64,000 nucleotides of DNA from Paragonimus westermani. Its lineage: Eukaryota; Platyhelminthes; Trematoda; Plagiorchiida; Troglotrematidae. Positions 1 through 11,889 of this stretch are shown one piece after another. A program made the position numbers and the translations under genes. The first letter of the stretch is position 1, and each line of letters begins with the position of its first letter. The DNA is taken from contig QNGE01001291.1 in the NCBI GenBank assembly GCA_008508345.1, forward strand, positions 91,601 to 155,600. Reading direction: 5' to 3'. The notes beneath the pieces are model-generated. The model was not told where the DNA came from. It ran no database searches and saw nothing but the letters and a program-made list of their open reading frames with translations.

Positions 1-1530
1 TCAACTTTGCAACTTCAGGCTCAATATATCATTCCACCAAAACTAGCACCACAGTTGCACCATGTAACTTTTTTCAATCCATATTGTTACTAGAAGATGG
101 ACTGTATGAATGGTTCCAAATCACAACGTACACTTGGTGTCAGTTACGCCAAATCGACTGGTCGATCTGTTAATGCACGGACTGGGTCCCGTGCCCTATC
201 CTACAACCATACGTCGTTGAGAAGTGAGAGTTAATGAGAGTCTAATGACAAATTTACTCTCTAATATTCACAACGGTTAGACTACTTGTTAGACTTTGGT
301 ATTGGAGTTGATCAGGTACACCTTCCTTACCATCTACACAGTAGATGTACACATCAACTTGAACTGACCAGTGCCATTCAGAACATAGCGCCTATAGTCC
401 GGTTTGCCGTCCGATGGGGTGTGAAAATCATAAACATGTTCAAGTAAGTCGGCGTGTCTTCACGAGTTAGTATCGCCTCTAACCTGTTTCTGTTCTCTGC
501 ACGATATGTGAGATGAACTCATCGTCTTATTGCCAACCAAAGTCAAATCCCCTTAACGATGTTTCCCTTACTGTCAAAAAGGTCGCAGTAAATTCACCTG
601 GTTGTCACAGCAATCAGGTTCAAAATGCGTGAATCAAATCTGGTGTTAAGTATCGTCGTAACTCAATGAACAACCTCTGCTGATCTTCACACTCCTGATA
701 AGCACTCACAATTGCTGTATCTCATTGCTTCTTCCCATAGGCTGAAGTTGACAGGCCTGTTCTGTTTGGTCCGCAAACTCACATGCATTCACCACGGCCT
801 CAAGCAGAACAGGGAAGTTCGAATTAACACTTGATTCTGTTCACTACCATCGAAGTGACGGACGACCATTTCGACCTCGTTAGGTATTAAGAGCACTTTG
901 CATGCCTACACACAAACCCACAATCTGAGTAATTGTCACAGTGTTGGGCCACCATGGAATGCACCCACTTGTAGGCTCGGTGATAGTGACTGTATTCTGG
1001 TGAATAAGCGTCCGAACTACCATTCTCTTGAAACTGGTTCAACGGCCTGCGAGCACATAAACAGATAACGGAATAACGGCCAACGAAACGGCGTATAACG
1101 GAACATACAGTCAACGATAATGAACAACGGACTATGAATATGCACGACTAGTTCGAAACTTCCCGGCCAACCCAACCACCCGAGGCTAACGCACAAACAC
1201 AAAGAGAAGACTGGCTTCCGGTCAGAGCTCCCCACCTCACTCACTCCGAAGACAACACGGTCACAGACCAGATCATATCCAAAGGGTTTGTGACCAATCA
1301 GGAGACCAACTCAAAGGTGGACCGAAGGATGAGCCAAACAGCACAGCGATGCACGTAGGCGGGATGTAGGCGTAGGTGAGGCGCCAGGAATTTGACACAA
1401 CGGTTGAAGGATGAAGTGGCGCATGACCGTGCCAACTATGAAGGTCACTCGCCAGTGTACTTTGTTAGTTTTTGTCACACCATATTTTCGGGGAACTGGC
1501 CACTTCCCAGACACATTCTTAACGTTTTGG
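1..1530. other. No recognisable feature
   Basis: Unique-looking sequence. Short open frames on both strands (for example 1017-1244 and 1311-1514 minus) lack any known motif or convincing splice sites. Confidence 0.5.
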
Positions 1531-1539
1531 CATTAACTC

Positions 1540-1610
1540 CTGGGTAGTGGGTTCGAGTACCAAATACGCGTAGTGCTGATGAGGCTCAAGAAGGTAGAAA
1601 CGGTTATCCA
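1540..1610 (+). ncRNA. Possible decayed hammerhead after a B-box-like sequence
   Basis: A B-box-like GGTTCGAGTACC (1551-1562) is followed about 15 bp later by CTGATGA (1576-1582), then GAAA, then a short segment ending AUC and CACCAC, which could pair imperfectly with the GUAGUG before the core. Stem II is mismatched. Position and order match the SINE ribozymes, but decay makes this weak. Confidence 0.3.
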
Positions 1611-3491
1611 CCACCTAACTGGAGTCACTGGAACTGCATTTTCATCATAATATACAATCATTTTTGCCGAGTGTTAAATGATCTCCGATAAGTTGACAAA
1701 ACTCGAGTAGAAACCCACTTGTAACATCTTTCAACTTAGCGGCGTATTGATTTCAGTGGGAAAGATGAACACAAATTCATGGGGTTGGACCTAACAGAGA
1801 AAGGTCAAATGCACGTGAGTTCTTGTCATCGTGAGTATCATTGACGGCTGCAAATTGTAAAAGAAATGTCTTTAAGTGCAAGTTAGGGCAGTTGAAGAAG
1901 GGAAACATGACGTCCAAACACACTGAAGCCGCACCGTGTCTCAGCAGTAACCAGCACTATAAGCGTATTCGAATGCGTGATGATAAAATAGACTTGGCGC
2001 CAGTTTACCCTCGCTTATTTAGCTATATGGTACAGTTTGAACTCCTCAGCCACTTCAGCCGTGACCACAGAATTAGGTAGTGTGTTACAGAGCGAACAGA
2101 CCTCATCCACAAGGAAGTTTTATCAATACAACTCCGGATTGACGAAAACTTTGCCTTCATTGTCCGTGCTTAATGGGAAGCTTATCTGATCAGCGACCAG
2201 ACAAGTGGATACTTTTGTAGCGTAAGATCAATCTATCTCAGGGGCGTCTACTGTGTATTGAGAACCTGTGTAATGTTGTCATCCTTTTCGGATGAAGACT
2301 TATTTTGAACCCATCACTTTTTTCGTTGGACCTCTGCAGATGGTTTCAACAAGATTCATGTTTATACACACAATTATGAATCCTGATAATTAAACGCGTT
2401 AAAATCGAGGTGTAAAAATAGTTTAGAAGAGAAATTTTCACTACTTACATGTCAGCATAAACGAGATGCACGTTCCACACGCATGTTGATGAACTCTTGC
2501 ACAAAATGCCAGGCTCGTACGCAAGTGATGACATTAACCGAAGAGTGCTCGTTTCGTAGGGACCAGCGACGTTCCAGAAAGATCTCATAGTTACGTCTAA
2601 ACAGTGAGTCATGACGTCGTCGAACCTGGTTCATTTTGCGCAAAAAATGTGAAGGGACAGTTATTATCACTGGAGGTCTTGGTCTTCTCATTTTGTAAAG
2701 AAGCGCTGTGCTCTAGGTTCACGCTTATTAGAGTCCGTCGGTTGTGCATATTCTTGCACCGTCCCGGATTTGGATTTCGAACAAATTTGTTAACCCAAAT
2801 CCCCTATAGCTCAACAGTAACTGAAATATGGCTCGACACGTTTAATAGGTTTTATGATTTCAGTTTATACGGAAGTGTTAAGTGTGTGTCAAACGGTAGG
2901 CAACAGGACAACCTGAGCACTGTTCACAAACAAATGTGATTGGGCTTTTGCATATTGTAATCCAGTCGCGTGGTGATCAGGACGACTGACTCATGAGAAC
3001 GCGGGAGATCAGAGAGGCACTGACAGAAAGACGCTGACTGAACAGCAATAACAACAGATCGTTGCTGCCGCATTTATTTGGACTATCCAGTCAGGTTAAT
3101 CTATTATGAAAGTGCGGAAGGCACCGTCATTTGTGAGTGGTGTAATGTGGAATCTGCGTCTACTGTTGTCCGCACGTCACCTGTCTAATCGTTAACGCGT
3201 GTCTCTCTCTCCCACACACACCGGCCCTGAACGCTCCAGTCGTGTTACCACACAATCGATTGGGTGACTGCTTGTCTTACCTGTCATCATTATTTTGGCG
3301 CCCTACCCTCGTGTTCGATAAAGCTACGCGCTATTGTCGTCACGTCTTGTTCTACTCTGGGCCGGCTGCGTGTCAGGCCCGCAGATTGACGTGGTTCTCT
3401 AAATTGTGACATTTGGCGACGGAGATGGGAATGTATATTGACCAGAATCACTTAACTGCTTACTAGCAAACAAGAGAAGCCATGTGGCTAG
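1611..3491. other. Mostly nothing recognisable, apart from a SINE fragment
   Basis: Apart from the 2690-2785 fragment I see no coding or RNA signal. A frame at 2604-2939 plus runs through the SINE fragment and is not a gene. Confidence 0.45.
2690..2785 (-). mobile_element. tRNA-derived SINE fragment, highly diverged
   Basis: Minus strand near 2785-2700 reads ccgggacggtgcaagaatat then gcacaaccgacggactctaa, resembling the B-box flank and ribozyme part of the SINE, with many changes. Confidence 0.45.
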
Positions 3492-4520
3492 AATCCCAAA
3501 TTTGGACACGATAATTTTTCTTCTAATTATATTTTGCAACCTCATAGTGAGGAACTGTTGTTCACGTACGCTCTCCCACTTGTGTATTCGAAAGGAAAGC
3601 TTTCTAACACATGCACAATTTGTAAGAGGATGCAGTGATATGTACTCTTAATGAACCATATTAATATTGAACATCGTATTGACTCATCAGTACCAGATTT
3701 ACAATAACATAGATGAGTTTTTCATAGCGAACAACTAGGGACGTGGAAAATCAACAAGCGGGTTAGGATAAGTCAATAAGTCCAGGGAAGGGTCAAGTTA
3801 ACAAACAGTTGTTTTTAAACACAGAGAGCTGTTTAGAGTCGATTGATTGCAATTGCTTCAGCGGGATTTTGAATATACAAGGTGGATTGATAGGGTTATC
3901 GGCAATCGGGAGGTCTCTAACGACTGAGGAATCTGGTTGTTTATGCGTTTCAGCTCTACCAGTTTGTCGGTGAGGTTTAATTGGTTTGAAGGAGAGCTCT
4001 ACAAATAGAATTTGTAACAAAAAGCTGACACTTGTCCTGGTTTACCCATAGAGCTGTTCAGTGGAAGGGGAATGTCAACCATGCTCTTATATAACATAAT
4101 GTTCCGTTGTTTCCATCTTTATGTGAGAGAAATAGACTACAAAGTAGTTTGAAACAACAGCAAAAATTTCAACCTGTTTTCTTGCTTTACGATGTTTAGC
4201 TGTTCAGATGTTTTGTGAATATGTGCGCCAGAAGGTGACGAAAAGTGTGCCGTGCTGCTGCGCGAAAACTTGCTAAGCGAAACGAATTTTTTGCCATCCC
4301 GACCAAAGTTAATGAATACATGGTAAATTAAGTGACTGATTAAGTCTGGTGTTCCGTGTGGACAACCGGCTAACTTTTCCTAATTTGGCCAAGCTTATTC
4401 TACAAGGTCGACTTACCTAACGGTCACCATACTTCTGGCTAGAGTATATCTCGTTAATGGCCATTTTCTAGTAACGTTATTCGAGCAAGCCTAATCTCAG
4501 TTTCTGTGGTATATGTATAT
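3492..4520 (-). mobile_element. Penelope-like 3' unit, copy 1
   Basis: A 1029-bp unit repeated at 5017-6163. Near 3790-4020 the minus strand ends with decayed LCV*KQLFVNLTLPWTY, the typical Penelope C-terminus in a broken frame, followed by a 3' UTR down to 3492. It lacks 118 bp that copy 2 has (5202-5319). Penelope-like elements are often arranged in tandem, which would fit. Confidence 0.7.
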
Positions 4521-4677
4521 GAATAAAGAAGACAGTAGGCTGATGTTGCACGATTTAGATCCGGACAAATTTCGCTGCATCTTTACGAGTGCATACTACA
4601 GACCATTTATATATCAGTATGAGAAAGAGAACAAGATACCAGAGAAAGACAATTGTCAGAGTGCACAATCACTGTCA

Positions 4678-5015
4678 CTACCAAGGTAGCGACAACCCTA
4701 CAAACAGTTGTTTCTGAACACACAACACGGGTTTGAACTTTCGGATTGCAATCGCTTCGGCATAACGCAGTGTTCGCCTGTGTGACGTTGAGTAGATAAC
4801 GCGAAATGCCGTTGTGGGGTCACATTGGTGTTGCGTCATTAGGATATGACGCGCAATGGACGATGCAGGCTCCTTGTTTCTATGCGCGGCTGTGACATCA
4901 TGTGTTCGCGTAATCTGTTCCCTGACCCACTTCGGGATGTGCTCCGTGACCCTGGTTCGCAACTGGCGCTCAGTCCTGCCTATGTAGGATGCTCCGCATC
5001 TACATCGATATTCAT
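4678..5015 (-). mobile_element. Penelope-like GIY-YIG endonuclease, near-intact C-terminal domain
   Basis: Minus strand, one open frame: EYRCRCGASYIGRTERQLR, then RVTEHIPKWVREQI, SSIARHILMTQH, AFRVIYSTSHRRTLRYAEA, and KFKPVLCVQKQLFVGLSLPW at the C-terminus. All GIY-YIG landmarks are present: the YxxxCGxSYIGRT start, the Arg/Glu-His segment, and the catalytic Glu in AEAIAI. The 5' side is cut at a single N (5016), where an unrelated duplicated unit begins. Best-preserved Penelope endonuclease in the window. Confidence 0.88.
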
Positions 5016-5016
5016 N

Positions 5017-6163
5017 AATCCCAAATTTGGACACGATAATTTTTCTTCTAATTATATTTTGCAACCTCATAGTGAGGAACTGTTGTTCACGTACGCTCTC
5101 CCACTTGTGTATTCGAAAGAAAAGCTTTCTAACGCATGCACAATTTGTAAGAGGATGTAGTGATATGTACTCTTAATGAACCATATTAATATTGAACATC
5201 GCCGTTACTGTCAAGCGATCCGCGTAGCCTGGACTAGTAAAGATACGAAACAATGGGTTCCCTCGAACAGTTTGAAGAATGCAGTTAGAACATGAAAACT
5301 AGAAGATGCAGGCATTTCGTATTGACTCATCAGTACCAGATTTACAATAACATAGATGAGTTTTTCATAGCGAACAACTAGGGACGTGGAAAATCAGCAA
5401 GCGGGTTAGGATAAGTCAATAAGTCCGGGGAAGGGTCAAGTTAACAAACAGTTGTTTCTAAACACAGAGAGCTGGTTAGAGTCGATTGATTGCAATTGCT
5501 TCAGCGGGATTTTGAATATACAAGGTGGATTGATAGGGTTGCCGGCGATCGGGAGGTCTATAACGACTGAGGAATCTGGTTGTTTATGCGTTTCAGCTCT
5601 ACCAGTTTGTCGGAGAAGTTGAATTGGTTTGAAGGAGAGCTCTACAAATAGAACTTGTAACAAAAAGCTGAAACATGTCCTGGTCTACCCATAGAGCTGT
5701 TCAGGGGAAGGGGAATGTCAACCATGCTCTTATATGACATAATGTTCCGTTGTTTCCATCTTTATGTGACAGAAATAGACTACAAAGTAGTTTAAAACAA
5801 CAGCAAAAATTTCAACCTGTTTCCTTGCTTTACGATGTCCAGCTGTTCAGATGTTTTGTGAATATGTGCGCCAGAAGGTGACGAAAAGTGTGCTGTGCTG
5901 CTGCGCGAAAACTTGCTAAGCGAAACGAATTTTTTGCCATCCCGACCAAAGTTAATGAATACATGGTAAATTAAGTGACTGACTAAGTCTGGTGTTCCGT
6001 GTGGACAACCGGCTAACTTCTCCTAATTTGGCCAAGCTTATTCTACAAGGTCGACTTAGCTAACAGTCACCATACTTCTGGATAGAGTATACCTCGTTAA
6101 TGGTCATCTCCTAGTAACGCTAGTCGAGCAAGCCTAATCTCAGTTTCTGTGGTATATGTATAT
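5017..6163 (-). mobile_element. Penelope-like 3' unit, copy 2, with 118 extra bases
   Basis: Direct repeat of 3492-4520 with scattered substitutions. The 118-bp segment 5202-5319 is absent from copy 1; the break falls at a shared TCG. Its left edge coincides with an N at 5016. On the minus strand around 5315-5333 it reads CTGATGA, an 8-base spacer, then GAAA, reminiscent of the small hammerhead ribozymes of Penelope-like elements, though the stems are weak. Confidence 0.7.
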
Positions 6164-6519
6164 CCTCATACAACATATTCGACTTTTACATGTAGTGAGG
6201 TACTAGTGCGTGAATTTCCTAGAGTTCTGTTCAAATGTACCTGCAGATTTCATCAGAGGTGAGAATGTGGAGAACAGCTTCTTTTTCGATGTCATCCTTG
6301 GGCTAAATAAATCACAATAAATATGAAATTAGTTATCAAGTCAAGATTTTGTGGAACCTGATTCATTGTGAATCTAGTGTCACTTGGGTACTACGGCATG
6401 GTTACTGCAGTGCAGTTTCAATTGTTCCAAAGACAGCAGACCTTGGTAACTTCAGCGCTTGGGCGAAAAAATTCTGCACTCACAGATTTTGGTTTCGCAG
6501 CCGGATTACGACAGCCAAC

Positions 6520-6777
6520 TCAGCGACCACGATATATTTCAGACCTGTGATGTGAACACTTTTGACTCGATAGGTCAGTTGAAATGTGAGATCCAAACTG
6601 ACCCTGTGACCCGAGTCGACCAGATGGGTAAAAATTGAGCTGTTGTCTGGTCATCAACCAAGCAAGATAGTGTTCGTGTATTCTTTCCGACAAGTGCCTC
6701 GTTGTGCGAGCAATGTAACTTACTCGACAGAAACACCAGAAGGAGTAGATGCAAAATGAGGTGGCACTACTTGGCAC
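6520..6777 (-). mobile_element. Penelope-like GIY-YIG fragment, decayed
   Basis: Minus strand contains CRVSYIARTTRHLSERIHEH with YLAWL, matching the GIY-YIG start (SYIGRTTRHLxxRIxEH). The rest of the domain is out of frame and eroded. Confidence 0.68.
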
Positions 6778-7731
6778 TACGTCTTTGAGGTGAAGACGTC
6801 GAACTGGCTTAAAGATGAACGTTAAAGATGAATGTTATCTTCAGGGCTGTGTGAACTCTTTTGGTCGATGAAATGCCCGATAATCCACATTTGTGTGAAA
6901 AGCCCATATAAAGGATCTTCTATCTGGCAGATAATTCGTGGCCTTGCGGTTCTCTTTGTTGCATATTCCGAGAGAGGAAGTTGTCCGGATATCCATTAGC
7001 ACGAAACGTTATCACGTAGGAGCCTGAGCTTTTTCTCTAACATTTCACGAGTAAAAAATTGGTAGATTCGGTTCGTTAGACAGTTTATCAAGTTCCGTTT
7101 CTAGTTCACTGGAATAGAACTGTAAAAAATGGGTATGTTGGCCAGTCCATGTCCGCTTCCTACGTATATCGCTTTGAATCAATCCAGCTAGGTGTTTCAA
7201 TAGTGCAACATCAAGGACAGCCAATCTTCCGTCTCGTTACACTTCCATAGTGAACTTCAGCTTCCTGTTGGCTGAATCAGTCAATGATAATAAGGAGTCA
7301 GCGTCAATATTGCTATCAATGATGCAGACAGTGTCACCTACATACCACTTTTACAGTACGTACTGTTCAATGAATCCTGTCAACCTTTTGTTCAACCACC
7401 CCAATCAAAATGCGGCCAGCAATAGGTCTAGGAGTTAGCCCATTATGACCCCATTCTTTTGGTGACTGATTTTCCCATCAGACCAAAACTGAATGTTCTG
7501 CGTACAAACTAACAAGAGGTCTCTGAGCTGCTCATCTTGCGTTCCAGATTTCCTATCATTCGACCAATTGTCGTTCTGAGCGACACGTTCGTAAACAACG
7601 AACACACGTCTAATTATAACCATCTTTTATTATCAACAGTCTGAACTTCCATAGATTCAACGGTCTGAAGTGTGTCTGACGTGGCTTTGGTGGCATAATG
7701 GACACGACTTAACCACTGACACAATATGAGT
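6778..7731. other. Nothing recognisable; possibly Penelope remnant
   Basis: Between two Penelope-like fragments; no motif can be read. Confidence 0.35.
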
Positions 7732-8284
7732 ATGAACAAAACAACGAGAAAACGCAATTCATGTGATGTTCTCCGGAGTAACATTTCGTACATTATGATC
7801 ACACATGGACATGTAACTAATTTTAAACGAGTCAAAATTCCACAGAGCGGAAGTCATGGCTTAAGGGATTAAACAAACAGACACGAAAAATGAAAATCAC
7901 AATCGTGGGACTGCTGACCACCAGGGTAGCCGCAGTGTCAACACAAGTTGTTTTTGAACACACAAGGGGGGACTGTGACGTTCATTGGCCAAAGCCTCAG
8001 CAAACTGGAGTATGCGTTTCCGGTTGCTCCGAAAGATCACCGAGAACGCGTCAGAAACTTTGACTATGTGTCCTGTTTGTATTATGTGCCTTGCGACGGA
8101 AGATGTGGGGTTTCGTCCATCGGCATCTATACAGGCTCCTGGAGTTTCTAATTGCGTCTCCAGCCATTTGGGTACATGCTCCTTGATACGAACGGCTAGT
8201 TATCGGTTTGTCCTCCCTATGTAGCTCATACTGCAGCTACATAAGAACATCACATGAATTGCGTCTTCTCGTTGTTTTATCCAA
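7732..8284. repeat. Inverted 42-bp arms around a Penelope-like endonuclease fragment
   Basis: Plus strand 7732-7775 and the reverse complement of 8243-8284 share acatcacatgaattgcg followed by tctcgttgttttat-like sequence with few differences. They bracket the element fragment at 7919-8250. Confidence 0.65.
7919..8250 (-). mobile_element. Penelope-like element fragment, GIY-YIG endonuclease to C-terminus
   Basis: Minus strand reads CSCSMSYIGRTNR, stop, LAVRIKEHVPKWLETQLE, then TSSVARHIIQTGHIVKVSDA, FSVIFRSNRKRILQFAEALA, and after a frameshift CVQKQLVLTLRLPW at the end. The SYIGRT, EH, TGH and Glu-Ala motifs and the final VQKQL..TLPW are those of Penelope-like elements. One stop and one frameshift. 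Inverted 42-bp arms flank it (7732-7775 and 8243-8284). Confidence 0.85.
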
Positions 8285-8590
8285 GTTCATAAAGGGAACA
8301 AACTGTTTCAAATATGAGTATGACCAAATCCGTTTGCTGGTGCTCCGACCGCCTGTATGGCTTTTGGTGAGCATGGCGGGTTCAACCCGTCACACACCTC
8401 CACTAAACCGCGAGCGTGTCAGTTCGCCTGATTGATAAAAGCGAAAACACTTGAAACGTGGAAGACGGTTTAATGAGCCATGTGGTCCCCAACGCAAGTT
8501 AAACAGAACAGTGCGCTAACGGGTATGGTGGTATGACAATTCTAACAATGACAAGTTTCTTTGACTCAATTCATGTAGATTAAACAGGAC

Positions 8591-8835
8591 AGTTACTGTG
8601 TCATCTCTCGGGCTACTCGAGTAGCCTGATCGTTGCTCACAGACGAAGGTGGATGAGTGTTCACATATGATAATTCGGTTGTGCCTAACGTGAGGTCAAT
8701 AGCCCAGTTGTCAACACGGAGTTCAGTTTCAGGTGGTGGCAAGGATATGCACTACCGACGAACTTTAACAAAAGCAAAACTTGAATCTAGTGCTTCTTAC
8801 CGGAAGAGGCCGATTGGAAAGTTTATGGAGGTGTG
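8591..8835 (+). mobile_element. tRNA-derived SINE, decayed copy
   Basis: Matches the SINE head (gtagcctgatcgttgctcac ... taacgtgaggtcaatagccc) and tail (aaagtttatggagg) but lacks about 25 bp between the A and B boxes. The ribozyme region 8749-8793 keeps stem I (GCACTA/TAGTGC) while the core is eroded (CCGACGA, CAAA). Sits against the broken end of the Gypsy element. Confidence 0.72.
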
Positions 8836-8884
8836 ACAGCTGTGGACAATTGTAGGTGATTTTTTATTTATATAAAACCCAAAT

Positions 8885-10995
8885 CCCCCTATTCACCACA
8901 GACAGCGTCACCATCCAGCCTGAGCCAACACACGTAAACACGGGACATCGATCTAATCTCAACGATGTCTGAGTGACCATCATGGAGTTCAGTAAAGATG
9001 TATGGTCACAGTTTCCTCGGAATCACCAGGCGTGCTCCTCAAAACCAATATCCATTTTGAGGGCTTAATTCTGTCATTCCAAATCAGAAAGGTACAAGTT
9101 CGTCAGGTGGCCATTTTGGTCACCCTACCTGCTGATGGTTAAGACCAGCACAGAGTCTTTGTTTCTCTTCGTTTATCTGTCGATGTAATAGGGATGGATT
9201 CTGTAGACGACCTGTCTGATAACAGCAACCTACTTAGGGCATCAACAACACTATTGAATCATCCGGGTGAATGTGCAGAATTTTGTGGTTATGAGCAGAT
9301 ATAATGAGAAAGTAGCGAATCGTCCGAGGGGATGCCGTTTGTTATGTCGCTTCATTCTCACCCAGTTACGAAATAAGGGGTTTGTGGTCCATAAAAATTG
9401 TGAACTTTGTCCGAAATCGTATTGGTGAAATCGTTTGCACCAAGTAGGTTAGCTACGGTTTCTCGCTCGACGTCCGGGAACTTTAGGAGATGGGACATTG
9501 CGATCCAATTGGAAACATATATAATAACACGACGTCAAGACCGTATGAAGAACCATCGCATGGAAGTACAGCTGGTTCCTATGGATTATAACGTATTGGA
9601 ACACGTGATGAAGTAAGAGTCTGTTCACTTTTGTTGAAAGCAGTCTCATGAATTTCATTTTACCGCCAGATTTTGCTTGTTCACAGAGGCTGAAAAAAGG
9701 AGTGAAAATGCTTCACCGTGGAAGATCTGAATAGAGAATGCTGTGTTACCTCTATCAAGAACGACCGAAACTCGCGCATGTTTTCAGATGACAGTGCATC
9801 TAGTAGAGCCCGTAGTTCCTCTTCGAGTTATTGTAGGCCTTCGGTTGACAGATTACACTCGAGGTATTGTACACTAGGTATTAGGAAATCACACTTTTTT
9901 CAATACAAAGTCTGCATTTGACACTCTCTTCAAGACCAAGTCCAAAGTCTGTAGATACTGTTCAGTAGTACACCCAATGATCAGAATGTCATCAAGATAG
10001 ACACTAGAGAGTCAATGATACGCTGAAAACAGCGGGCAGTAGATGGGTGTTAATCGCAGTACAAAGATGCGAATCTCCATCTTGTTCAAGCTGTCGATAT
10101 GTGATTCAAGTCCAATCTTGTGAAAAGTTCACCACCACATAAAGATGCCTGTATCTTCTACACTTCTGTTATGGGATAACGATCTGGTCGTAACACTCGG
10201 TTTACGGTTATTTTATGTACTGTCGGGTCTTGATACGGGTACTACGGGCATAGCCTAATTTAAATACTGGACGAATTTAACTCTTTTCTGCAGCTAACGT
10301 ATTTCATTTTCGAATCGATTACGAAGAGCGTGCGGCATTGTTCGGGCCTTCTAGAACTTCGGCATTGCTTTCTGTGTGAGCTACACGTGTGTAGCATAGT
10401 TACGAAGCTTTCCAAACTTTGTCTGACCGAACAAATTCGTATGTGCGCTCAATGATATGGATACCCACGATTGAACGTTAATTGTATTAATATTTAATAG
10501 GTTACCAGGACGATATTTGATCCAGTCTCGACCAAGTATATTTGGACGCGGTAGTTCAATCACATGAATGTGCAACTGTTATAAGACATACCAAAAGGAA
10601 GGTACCGTTAACATGCACCGTCTGGTTAGTAAGGAATCGTGAACGAATTTTTGGTAGGTCCATATTTGTAAGATATGGTGAGACATGTGATCGCAGCAGC
10701 GTAACGGCCGATCCAGCGTCGAGCTCGGATGCAACTTTCTGCTCATTTACGCTTCGAGAGGCACTAAACGTTATGTCTGACGTTGTTCTCTGACTGTGAT
10801 TGAAATCGCATTTTTAATGCACTGAATATTCGAGCCCTTGTCATTTGCTTTAGTTGATCTGAAAGTAGAAAACGTTCAAGCAAACGTTTAGATAAACGCT
10901 TTCTGGATACGGCTCTTCTTACAAAATCGACGAATCGAATTCAGGTATGGACAAACGGTCCGTTTCGAGTGCTATTCACCACAACGATAGCAGCA
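8885..10995 (-). mobile_element. Ty3/Gypsy LTR retrotransposon, degraded internal region
   Basis: Minus strand in pol order. About 10.99-10.92 kb: CYRCGE*HSKRTVC, a gag zinc knuckle. About 10.73 kb: ELDAGSAVTLLRSHV, an aspartic protease with DTG changed to DAG; then LPRPNILGRDWIKY at 10.54 kb. About 10.0 kb: SSVYLDDILIIGCTTEQYL, the RT catalytic box. About 9.40 kb: FMDHKPLIS, RNase H. About 9.25 kb: NSVVDALSR, the RT/RNase H end. About 9.04-8.90 kb: VIPRKL*PYIFTELHDGHSD and MSRVYVCWL, the integrase zinc-binding start. The integrase core and LTRs are missing; a SINE copy lies just beyond the break. Many stops and frameshifts. Confidence 0.85.
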
Positions 10996-11261
10996 AAACT
11001 CCTTACGATATTTGTGTAATGTACGTTCCATAGAGGAAAATTCTACAAGCTTTTTGACCAAATTAGCAAGTTAGTGCATGATATCACAAGCCTTTTCTTA
11101 TGGTAAGTTTTGCTCATATTCGGGCGGCAATTGCTCGTGCATTTTCTCGTCATGAATGCCGACAGCAACCCCTTGGGTAAACATTGGTTGTTCAAGATTC
11201 TGCGGGATCTATCAGTAAGCACAGTCTGTGAGAACCGAGAGAAGTCACCAGATCATCATCA

Positions 11262-11420
11262 TCATAGACAGCAATACATCAGCGGTTAACACTAATGCTT
11301 AACTGCCACACAACCATGAAGAAACAGCAAACCCTATATAGAAAGAGAGAAGGAAAAAGAAGGGGACGGGAAGGGACCTAACTACTGAAAATGACTACGT
11401 CCCTATTCATGGAGTGTTGT
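11262..11420 (-). mobile_element. RTE-like LINE 3' tail, 5'-truncated
   Basis: Minus strand matches the 3' UTR at 39.8-39.97 kb (including gttgtgtggcagttaagcat) and ends with (ATG)n, here atgatgatgatg, the microsatellite tail typical of RTE elements. A 5'-truncated insertion. Confidence 0.65.
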
Positions 11421-11889
11421 AAAACATGCTGTCGACCCCTTCGTGTGTTGTCTAGTGATTCCAGTACCGATGGTTAATCTTGTTTGGTTTGTAATTGTAA
11501 GTTGTCAAATTGTCATTGTCCTTCTTGACCGAGGTAGGGGTGGCGTAAGTTAATTTCTAAAATATCATCCGAACTCCGGTTCTTATTGAGCCCCGTGAAC
11601 AAATGAGTGTTACCGTTGTTCGGCAGTAGGCTTTTCCGTAGGTAGGTTCCAATATGGGAAAGGTGCACTGAGAAAATCTGCCAAAATCCAACTGATTCCA
11701 TTCCCCTCGCCACGTTATGTTTGCTGTTCTGACAGAATGATAGTAGAGTAATTAAACGGTTTATTACAACAACAACGTAAGCAAGTACAGAGCAGTCAAT
11801 CCAAGTGAGATTATACTGTTTGAACAAGAGATGAACAAACGGTTAGGTCCCATTGTCCGTAGAATGACCGATTCAAATAGTTATCGATA

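Noticed and set aside
3793..4020. Minus frame repeated at 5436-5663 as a conserved small protein
   Set aside because: It is an off-frame reading of the Penelope-like C-terminus; the true end (KQLFVNLTLPW) is in another frame with a stop, so the conservation reflects the repeat.
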